64,000 nucleotides of DNA from Arthrobacter zhaoxinii (GTDB taxonomy: Bacteria; Actinomycetota; Actinomycetes; Actinomycetales; Micrococcaceae): positions 124,001 to 188,000 of the forward strand of contig NZ_JANFLT010000006.1 in assembly GCF_024385505.1 (NCBI RefSeq). The letters are read 5' to 3'. Position 1 is the first letter of the stretch; every line of letters begins with the position of its first letter. The translations under genes were made by a program, and so were the position numbers. This document shows positions 53,659 to 60,689 of this stretch, piece after piece. The notes under the pieces were generated by a model. That model worked only from the letters and a program-made list of their open reading frames with translations. It made no database searches and was not told the origin of the DNA.

Positions 53659-54321
53659 ATGAAAGAACCTCAGGAGTCCTCGTCCCTGCTTGCCTATCCG
53701 CGGCCCTCCGTGGCGGTGGATACCGCTGTGCTGACCGTGCTCCGGGGAAGTATCTGTGTGCTGCTCGTGAGTCGACGTGTTGGCGATTCGCCGGGTTGGG
53801 CACTGCCGGGGACGTTCCTTCATGAACGCGAGACTCTGGCGCAGGCCGTGCTGCGGAGCCTGCGTGAGAAAGCCGGAGTCGAGGGACGGGTGCCTGTACA
53901 GTTGCACGTCTTCGATGATCCGGAGCGCGATGACCGGGGCTGGGTCCTGTCGGTGGCGCACGTCGATGCCGTTCCGCTCCGAGCGCTGGAAAGTGCCCTG
54001 CAGTCCGACGCCGTTCGGCTGGCTTCGATCACGGAGGATCGGGAGCTGATCGCGGAACTTCCCTACGGGCACGCGGAGATGGTGGACAAAGCCGTGCAGT
54101 GGCTGCGGGCTGCGTATTTAGACACCCCGGATCCCGGAGGGTTCCTGGACGAGCCCTTCACTCTCAAGGATCTGCGGACCGTGCACGAGGCTGTGGCGGG
54201 GCAGCCGCTCATGCGGGACACCTTCCGTCGGCAGATGGAACCGAAGCTGGTCGGCACCGGGCTGATGTCCGACGGTACTCGGGGGAGGCCTTCGAGGCTG
54301 TGGCGGCACGGAAAGGGGTAA
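53659..54321 (+). CDS. NrtR-type Nudix-domain regulator with degenerate Nudix box
   Basis: A 220-residue regulator. The N-terminal Nudix fold has YPRPSVAVDTAVLTV, GWALPGTFLHERETLAQAV (residues 47-65) and LREKAGV. The canonical REUxEE of the active box is RSLREK here, so two catalytic acids are missing and hydrolysis is unlikely. The C-terminal winged helix is FTLKDLRTVHEAVAGQPLMR (167-186), DTFRRQM, and GRPSRLWR. This is the NrtR pattern, in which the inactive Nudix domain senses ADP-ribose-related ligands and controls NAD genes. ATG 53659 is chosen; ATG 53614 would put the palindrome inside the gene. Confidence 0.85.
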   Translation: MKEPQESSSLLAYPRPSVAVDTAVLTVLRGSICVLLVSRRVGDSPGWALPGTFLHERETLAQAVLRSLREKAGVEGRVPVQLHVFDDPERDDRGWVLSVAHVDAVPLRALESALQSDAVRLASITEDRELIAELPYGHAEMVDKAVQWLRAAYLDTPDPGGFLDEPFTLKDLRTVHEAVAGQPLMRDTFRRQMEPKLVGTGLMSDGTRGRPSRLWRHGKG

Positions 54322-54516
54322 GCGCTCTCCAGGCCGACGAATGGCGGTTAGGTCATAAAAGACATCGCCTTGTTGGTTACGATCCGGAAAATTCTTTTGG
54401 TTACCCGGCGGACGCCCGTAAATTGTCGGTACCCCACGGTACTTTGTTGCTTATCGGCAGTGGTCAGATATTTTACGGCTGGCGACAGGTTTCGATATCA
54501 AGGGGGGGAATAGTCA

Positions 54517-54585
54517 ATGGAAAGTGTTTTTAAGGCGGCTACAACAGGCCGTCGCCGGGAGACGGTGATATCGACCTATGCCTGA
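54517..54585 (+). CDS. 22-codon leader ORF overlapping the next gene
   Basis: ATG 54517 follows AGGGGGGGAA, the strongest ribosome-binding sequence in this area. The ORF encodes 22 residues (ESVFKAATTGRRR and a hydrophobic end) and stops at TGA 54583-54585, inside the 554-residue gene that starts at 54578 in another frame. That gene has no good binding site of its own, so translation of the leader is likely to bring ribosomes to it. The leader peptide itself probably has no enzymatic role. Confidence 0.45.
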   Translation: MESVFKAATTGRRRETVISTYA

Positions 54586-56242
54586 CCCGACAACCCGTTA
54601 CGACGTCTGGATTCCTGCCCGTGAATGGGCCAGGGTTCGGCCCATCGTTGAGTCCATGAACAATCCGAACACGGACGGCCCGCACCTGCGCTGGCCCGTC
54701 GACCCCTGGCCGGTGACCTTCGCTGTGGAGGACAACGGGGATGCCACCTACTCCGGCAACGTGTCCTGGTACAACGACACCATCGGCGAGTCGACCGGAT
54801 ATGACGTCTTCCAAAAGCCCGGATGGACACCGGAAAAGTTCTCCCTCTTCGTGTTCTCTCGGCACAACATGCATCTGGACCTTGGCCGGCGGAGCTACCC
54901 CACACTGGCGGCTCTGGCCAGCTATTTGCAGACGCCGATGGTGGTGGACGAAGACATGGGGTCATTCCACCGGACCTCTCTTCTCGGCACCGACGGCAAC
55001 GTTGCCCTCGTCAGCCACCCAGGCGTGCCGGGAACCATTGAGCACATCCGGACCGCCTTCTTCACGCAGGACCTGGCTGCGGTGCTGGCAGTCCCCGGTG
55101 TTTCCCTCAACAGCAAAAACGTGCGGCAAACGTCCAGCATGAGCGGCGCGGCGTATGGGCGGCAGACGCAGATTCGTGACTGGATGCAGGCCCACGTCCG
55201 CGGGAAGCTGTCCGCACCCAAGGGGGCGGAACTCGCCTGGAACGACTTTAACCTGCCCTACAGCGACGACATCGGGGATACCCGGCCGGTTGTCGCGTGG
55301 GCCCGCAGCTCCAAGCACTTGTACGAAGTGATTTACCCGACGACCGAACAGGTTGGACCGTTGGAGATGCTGTGCGCCGTCGACGGGGAGCTGCAGTCCT
55401 ATGTGGACCCGGATACGGGTGTGGATGAGGGGGTGGGTGCCCACGGTGCCGATTGGGCCCAGTGGGTCCTGCAGCATTCCGTCCCGGAAGGACGCCGGAC
55501 TCCGAAGCAGCCTTGGGAGGGCAACAACCCCGAAGCGCGGCTGTACCGCATGGAGCACAATATCGTCAGCTACGAGGACCACGAGACGGGCACGTCGCAG
55601 TTCGAGTCTGCCCTGGAGCTGCACACCTGGCTGAAGAGGTCCCTGGGGGATCACAACGCGCCGATTAGCGTCCATGTGCTTGATGATGTGTCGTTCATGC
55701 TGGCAGAGGAAAGACTGCCGGTACTTCAGGAGCACACGTATGAGCGGATATCGGGCCCAGGGGTAAAAGTCCGGTACTCAACGCAGACCTTTTTTCCATG
55801 GGTCAACGTTCTGGACTGGCGAAAAGGCGACCATGAAGGTCATTCGTGGAATTCCTCGCTGTCAACCGCCATGGACGGGGAAACCCTGGAGTCTTTTCTG
55901 GGCACGAACTGCGTGGATTTCGCCTCTCTTGAGCCGTACCTGATGCCTGTCGGAGCGCCGGTCAGGATGAACACCTGGTTTCTCCTCCATCTTGACGGCA
56001 CCAGGGTGTGCATGGCGTTTCCGGCCGTCGGCACCATGCTCGAGGTAAGCACCGACCATGACGGGGCAACGGCGCAGATTGCGGCGCGGGAATACAGCAG
56101 CCGCCAGGAGCGGCTCGACCTGGAATATCGGTTCCAGACGAGATGGGCGAACTGGCTTGATGATGACCACCGGCTGACGCACACAGAAATGCGGGAGGGA
56201 ATGAAAGCCCTCGCTGAGCTGATTAAGGAGAACAGCGAATGA
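54578..56242 (+). CDS. Protein of unknown function, 554 aa
   Basis: A 554-residue soluble protein with an acidic, Trp-rich composition. It has no signal peptide, membrane segment or catalytic motif that I recognise. It contains YDVWIPAREWARVRPIVE at the start, HGADWAQWVLQHSVPEGRR in the middle, and a C-terminal charged helix (TEMREGMKALAELIKENSE). The N-terminal 60 residues and DAAAT... segments give no family. The gene is adjacent to the NAD/ADP-ribose operon and next to the 85-residue gene, which it overlaps by 4 bases. ATG 54578 has no strong ribosome-binding site, but a leader ORF overlaps it. Confidence 0.7.
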   Translation: MPDPTTRYDVWIPAREWARVRPIVESMNNPNTDGPHLRWPVDPWPVTFAVEDNGDATYSGNVSWYNDTIGESTGYDVFQKPGWTPEKFSLFVFSRHNMHLDLGRRSYPTLAALASYLQTPMVVDEDMGSFHRTSLLGTDGNVALVSHPGVPGTIEHIRTAFFTQDLAAVLAVPGVSLNSKNVRQTSSMSGAAYGRQTQIRDWMQAHVRGKLSAPKGAELAWNDFNLPYSDDIGDTRPVVAWARSSKHLYEVIYPTTEQVGPLEMLCAVDGELQSYVDPDTGVDEGVGAHGADWAQWVLQHSVPEGRRTPKQPWEGNNPEARLYRMEHNIVSYEDHETGTSQFESALELHTWLKRSLGDHNAPISVHVLDDVSFMLAEERLPVLQEHTYERISGPGVKVRYSTQTFFPWVNVLDWRKGDHEGHSWNSSLSTAMDGETLESFLGTNCVDFASLEPYLMPVGAPVRMNTWFLLHLDGTRVCMAFPAVGTMLEVSTDHDGATAQIAAREYSSRQERLDLEYRFQTRWANWLDDDHRLTHTEMREGMKALAELIKENSE

Positions 56243-56496
56243 TTGGGACGAAGGATGACACTACGGCGGGTACCGGGACGGCGGCAGACTTTGGTTCCCT
56301 GAGATGTCTGTGGCCGGAGTCGGTCTGCGTCGATCCGCCGACGCACTTCGTCGCCCAGGAGCTGGCTGACGGGAGAGACGCTGAAGTGTTCTGCGTGCGC
56401 CACTACGTGTTGACGCTGGCCCGGATCTGCGAGGTTCATCTGCCCCTCTGCGAAGGGGACTTTGCCGGACACGTCGACAGCCACGGGGAGCTTTAA
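56239..56496 (+). CDS. Hypothetical Cys/His-containing protein, 85 aa
   Basis: An 85-residue protein translationally coupled to the 554-residue gene (ATGA overlap at 56239-56242). It has a polar N-terminus, then LRCLWPESVCVDPPTHFVAQ, EVFCVRHYVLTLARICEVHL, PLCEGDFAGHVDSHGEL: five Cys and five His residues in about 65. A metal-binding fold is possible. It belongs to no family I know, but the tight pairing says it acts with its neighbour. Confidence 0.6.
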   Translation: MIGTKDDTTAGTGTAADFGSLRCLWPESVCVDPPTHFVAQELADGRDAEVFCVRHYVLTLARICEVHLPLCEGDFAGHVDSHGEL

Positions 56497-56583
56497 GCGC
56501 TGCCCGCCGTACGCCGTGTGAAGGGCAGCCGCCGGGCACGAGAATTCTGAAGAATGTGAAATTGCGAAGTGTGCTTTTCAATT

Positions 56584-56597
56584 CACGGTGAACCGTG
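56584..56597 (+). terminator. Possible terminator after the 85-aa gene
   Basis: CACGG pairs with CCGTG around TGAA, followed by TTTTGG, in an AT-rich stretch 88 bases after the stop. A weak rho-independent terminator is plausible. The 56497-56707 region is otherwise gene-free and clearly lower in GC than its surroundings. Confidence 0.4.
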
Positions 56598-56707
56598 TTT
56601 TGGCTACGCTTTTGAATATTAGTGTTCGTCCTGCTATAAAAGCTATGCAAGTATACGGTTAGGTGCGCGATACTTCTTTGCGGCTTAGCCTCAAAAATGG
56701 GGGACAA

Positions 56708-57262
56708 ATGGATATTATTGTAAAACTGGCGGAAATTCTGTCCGCCATCGGTACTGTGGGGGCGCTGTTCTTCATCGCCAACCAAACGAAGCAAGCCAAC
56801 AATGCGTTGGATCAGGCGCAGGAAATGCTCCGCATCGAGCAGAAGCGCGAGTTGCGTGCGGTCGCAGACGAAAATCAGCAGCAGGCCTCCGGCATCGTCT
56901 CTTGGCCGGCTATTATGACGACCGAAGAGGGTAAGCAGGTCTGGGGATTCGTTGTCGCGAATACGTCGCCGGCACCGGTATTCGAGCTGAAAGTCTCCCG
57001 CCAATCCGGCCGGGCGAAAGGCGGGGCCCCGATAGCCTTGGTTGAAAAGGGTGCAGCCATTCTTGCGCCTGGACGCTACTTCATGTCTGACCGGAAGGAC
57101 GATCGGTTCATGACGCTCCTAAAGGGCGACGAGGCTGCGCCTCTTCTGGGCAACTCCGGTTACTCGGCGTCGTTGACGTTCACTGACAGCAACGGGTCGA
57201 CCTGGACCAGAGACGCGCGAGGAAGCCTGTCTCTAGTAGATTCGGCCTCCGTCGCGGCGTAA
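56708..57262 (+). CDS. Membrane-anchored hypothetical protein, 184 aa
   Basis: A 184-residue protein. One hydrophobic N-terminal helix (LAEILSAIGTVGALFFIAN) is followed by a polar helical stretch (QTKQANNALDQAQEMLRIEQ) and a beta-rich, exposed domain (FVVANTSPAPVFELKVS, SASLTFTDSNGSTWTRD). The topology is a single anchor with a soluble domain. Start ATG 56708 has GGGGGAC in front; GTG 56663 is an alternative. The upstream DNA is unusually AT-rich. I recognise no family. Confidence 0.65.
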   Translation: MDIIVKLAEILSAIGTVGALFFIANQTKQANNALDQAQEMLRIEQKRELRAVADENQQQASGIVSWPAIMTTEEGKQVWGFVVANTSPAPVFELKVSRQSGRAKGGAPIALVEKGAAILAPGRYFMSDRKDDRFMTLLKGDEAAPLLGNSGYSASLTFTDSNGSTWTRDARGSLSLVDSASVAA

Positions 57263-57276
57263 ACACCCGCAGCAGC

Positions 57277-57314
57277 GAAGCCCTCCAGCATCCGACAGGA
57301 TGCTGGAGGGCTTC
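57277..57314 (+). terminator. Strong hairpin terminator
   Basis: A perfect 17-bp stem: GAAGCCCTCCAGCATCC pairs with GGATGCTGGAGGGCTTC around GACA. It ends the plus-strand gene and stands 33 bases from the convergent helicase stop (57348). Confidence 0.88.
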
Positions 57315-57347
57315 GTCGTTCATCCACCAGCGGCAATGCGCCCGGTG

Positions 57348-60300
57348 TCAGCCGCGGGTCCGCCGCAGAACCTCGGCACCGCTCGCACGGCAGAAAATCA
57401 GCACGAGTTCGCTGACCTCTTCACCCGTGATCCGGCGGATCATCGTGGCATACGCGCCCAGCTGCCGCCAGTACGCAGCGGCCTGCTCTTCGCTGACGCT
57501 GATGTCGGTCTTGAAGTCGGCAACCACCAGAGTGCCGTCATCCTCCCGGTACATCAGGTCGATGATGCCCTCCACGGTGTGGCCGGTCTCCGGCACCACA
57601 ACCGGCAGCTCCAGCCAGTGTTCACGTTCGGCAGCCCGACGGACCGGTGCACTCTCCAGGGCCGCCCGGGCGGACGCCTCCAGGTCGGCAGCGTTGCGCA
57701 GCCCCGCACCGGCGGCGACATTGGCTGCCAGACCGGGGAGCGACGGCGACAGCTTCAGATCCGTGAGTTCCAGCAGACGGTGCAGCGCGGTGCCGAACAC
57801 CGTTCCATGTTCCTCCGGCTTACCGCCGAACCCGGGAAGCCGTTCCTCCGCCCCTGCAGGAATCGAGAACGTATCTGCCGTTCCGTAATCCGTCGTGACT
57901 CCGGCGCCGCTGGCCTTCGCCAGCGCGGTGACCGAGGTACGGGATTCCCGGGCCGACTCCGCGGCCCACCCGGTGCTCGAGCTCAGCCAGTCGGCAAACT
58001 CCGGCACCGGATCGGCCGAGGTCTGTGCCTTGTGCAGCGGCGGAAGATCTTCCGGCAGTTCCAGATCCGGGGCCAGCTCGAGGGAGGTGTTCTCCTTGGC
58101 CAGCAGGCCGCTAAGACTGCTTGGCGACCCGTTGTAGTGCGAGACGACCAGATGGCTCTCGGCTCGGGTGCAGGCCACGTAGAGCAGTCGCCGGCGTTCC
58201 GCGTCCTGGAACGCCTTCTCCGCTCCCGCGGCCTCTTCATAGCCGTGCGTCTCAATCTCTTTGCGGAAGCGCACGAAGACATTGCCGGCAGCGTCCCACA
58301 AAGCGGGGGCGGACGAGTGCATGGGAGCGGAGCCGGCGCCGGCCAGGATCACCATCGGGAATTCCAGGCCCTTGGACGCGTGGATGGTCATGATCCGCAC
58401 CGCCTGCATATCCGTCTCGGGGACCATGGCCTCCTTGACGCGGGCGTTTTCCTCCTGCTGCGAGGCCGCCCAGGCCAGATAATCCCGCAGGCCGCCGTGG
58501 GTCGCCTCGGACCAGGCCCGCGCCTGGTCGATCACGAACCGGATCCGCCGCCACACATCGCGGTAGCGCGGGGTGTCGGTTGCCGCTTCCAGCACCCGTC
58601 GGTCGGCGGCGATGTGCTCGATCAGCTCGGCCGGGGAGAGCAGCTGCTGTTCCCGGTGCAGGGACCGAAGGTAGCCCAGGGCTTTCCCCACAGGTGAGTC
58701 TTCCTGCCCCTCCGGCACCCGTGCACACAGGTTCCAGGCTCCGCCGGCCTGCTTCCAGCGGAAGAGGTCGTCGTCGCCGCAGGCAAAGAGCGCCGAGCGC
58801 AAGGCCAGCACGAGGGCCGCCTGATCGGCAGTGTTGGCCAGCGTCCGCAGCGCCAGCAGCAGATCGGTCACCTCCTGGGTGGCGTAGACCAGAGAGGAGG
58901 CTTCGGCCCGGTACTCGATGCCGGCGGCGTCGAGCGCGTCTTCCAAGTAGGGCAGTGCGGTGCGGGTGGGCAGGAGGATGCAGACGTTCTGCAGCTCCAG
59001 CGGCCGCCGATCAAAGTCGTTCTTGTTTCCGGTCTGATGCTGCCAGGCGTCCGTGCCGCCGCTGCCGGTGGCCACCAGGATAGCGGTGGCGACGTCGGCG
59101 GCTTCCTGCCGGTTCCGGCTTGCCGCGCTGACCTTGCCATTCTCATCCGGAGCGGCGTCCTTGCGTCCGAGTACGACGACGGCGGGCCCGTCGTCGTCGT
59201 TCCAGTCCGGCCGGTCGGGGTCCGGAACCAGGGCGGAATATGCCGGCTGGACGGTTCCGTCGGCGATGATCAGCTTCTTGAACACCGTGTTGATCCAGTC
59301 CAGCAGGGGCGCGGTGGAGCGGAAGTTGGTCTGCAGTGCGGCAACATGGGAGCCGCGATCCGCCTCGGCGCGGGCCCGCGCGGCGAGGAACGTGGCGATA
59401 TCGGCGCGCCGGAAACGGTAGATGGACTGCTTCGGATCGCCCACCATAAACAGACGCCCCGGGGCAACCCGGAGGTCTTCCCAGCCGTCGGTGCCGCAGG
59501 CGGTGTCCGCTGCGAGGCGGACGGCGATTTCAGCCTGGACGGGGTCGGTGTCCTGGAACTCGTCGAGCATGAGATGGGTATAGCGCCGGTGCAGGGGCAG
59601 CCGCGCGGGGGCGTCGGCTTCCGTCTCACCCACCAGCAGGTCACGGGCGTGGACGAGTAGGTCGTGGTACTCCAGTTCACCGCTGCGCTGCCGCGCATTG
59701 GCTGCGGTAAGCAGGACATCCGCTAAGACCGCGCTGACCGTGTTGACCGCCGGGGAAACCAAGCCGGCGATGAGCCCGTTCCGCTCTTCGACCAGTGCCA
59801 GGAACTGCTCCTGGACGCTTTCGACGTCGCCGCCCCAGTTCTTTTTGGAACCCTTCCTGGCGTAGCCGGTGGAGGGCAGGGCGTTCAGTACGTCGATGAT
59901 GCGGCCGAGATCTCCGGAGCCGGCGACTTCCTGCAGTCGGGTCCGCCATTCCTCCACGACAGGGAAGCGCGCCATCAGCTTGTCCGCAGGGTCGGTGCAG
60001 TCGGCCTTTCGTTCGAGCACCAGCTCGGCGGCCCGGAGCAGCGGCCCGACGTCGAGCACCGGAACGCTCTGCCGCTGCGGCGGGTGGGTCCGCAGCCGGT
60101 CCCAGTTGCCGTCCAGGGCAGCGGCGACCTTCCGCAGCTGGTCCAGGGTGACACCGACGGCGAGCAGCACGCGCAGCGCGGCGTCGGCCGTCGGATCGGT
60201 GAACAGCGCCTGCTGCGCGTCTTCCCACCGGCGCTCGAAGGCGATCTGGGAGCGGAGCTCGTCCACCACAGTGATCAGCGGCGGAACCCCGGCCTCGATG

Positions 60301-60689
60301 GGGTATTCGCTGATCAGCCGGGCAGCGAAGGAGTGGATGGTCCCGATGGGCGCGGCATCCAGCCGGTCAAGCGCCGTATTCCGCCGTTCGGACCCGGTAC
60401 TGTCCAACCCGTCGGTCTTGCCCAGCTCGCTGCGCAGCCGGTCCCGCAGTTCACCGGCGGCCTTCTCGGTGAAGGTGATGGCCGCGATGCCGCCGATGTC
60501 GACGCCGCCGTCCACCAGGGCGGCAATGCGTCCGACCAAGGCATGGGTCTTGCCGCTGCCGGCACCGGCCTCCACAAACACGGTGGTGCCCAGTTTTTCG
60601 GCTATGTCTTTCCGGGCCTGCTTGTCCTGCAGGGGCTTCTTAGTACTGCCCGCGGTGTCCGGGGAGGGTGTGACTGTCGGCTGGCTCAT
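57348..60689 (-). CDS. AddA-like UvrD-family helicase-nuclease
   Basis: A 1113-residue protein. The N-terminal SF1 helicase has Walker A VEAGAGSGKTHALVGRI, the DEFQDTDPVQ box, and QSIYRFRRADI. The C-terminal domain has PD-(D/E)XK nuclease residues (ALHRLLELTDL, VADFKTDIS). Together with the following gene it forms an AddAB/RecBCD-like pair that resects double-strand ends. The genes overlap by four bases (60686-60689). The pair is distinct from mycobacterial AdnAB by the absence of a helicase motif in the partner. Confidence 0.88.
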   Translation of the reverse strand: MSQPTVTPSPDTAGSTKKPLQDKQARKDIAEKLGTTVFVEAGAGSGKTHALVGRIAALVDGGVDIGGIAAITFTEKAAGELRDRLRSELGKTDGLDSTGSERRNTALDRLDAAPIGTIHSFAARLISEYPIEAGVPPLITVVDELRSQIAFERRWEDAQQALFTDPTADAALRVLLAVGVTLDQLRKVAAALDGNWDRLRTHPPQRQSVPVLDVGPLLRAAELVLERKADCTDPADKLMARFPVVEEWRTRLQEVAGSGDLGRIIDVLNALPSTGYARKGSKKNWGGDVESVQEQFLALVEERNGLIAGLVSPAVNTVSAVLADVLLTAANARQRSGELEYHDLLVHARDLLVGETEADAPARLPLHRRYTHLMLDEFQDTDPVQAEIAVRLAADTACGTDGWEDLRVAPGRLFMVGDPKQSIYRFRRADIATFLAARARAEADRGSHVAALQTNFRSTAPLLDWINTVFKKLIIADGTVQPAYSALVPDPDRPDWNDDDGPAVVVLGRKDAAPDENGKVSAASRNRQEAADVATAILVATGSGGTDAWQHQTGNKNDFDRRPLELQNVCILLPTRTALPYLEDALDAAGIEYRAEASSLVYATQEVTDLLLALRTLANTADQAALVLALRSALFACGDDDLFRWKQAGGAWNLCARVPEGQEDSPVGKALGYLRSLHREQQLLSPAELIEHIAADRRVLEAATDTPRYRDVWRRIRFVIDQARAWSEATHGGLRDYLAWAASQQEENARVKEAMVPETDMQAVRIMTIHASKGLEFPMVILAGAGSAPMHSSAPALWDAAGNVFVRFRKEIETHGYEEAAGAEKAFQDAERRRLLYVACTRAESHLVVSHYNGSPSSLSGLLAKENTSLELAPDLELPEDLPPLHKAQTSADPVPEFADWLSSSTGWAAESARESRTSVTALAKASGAGVTTDYGTADTFSIPAGAEERLPGFGGKPEEHGTVFGTALHRLLELTDLKLSPSLPGLAANVAAGAGLRNAADLEASARAALESAPVRRAAEREHWLELPVVVPETGHTVEGIIDLMYREDDGTLVVADFKTDISVSEEQAAAYWRQLGAYATMIRRITGEEVSELVLIFCRASGAEVLRRTRG

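Noticed and set aside
49497-54321. A Thoeris anti-phage system
   Set aside because: There is no TIR-domain ThsB gene, and the SIR2 protein has an N-terminal macro domain rather than the ThsA layout. The region still resembles NAD-based defence.
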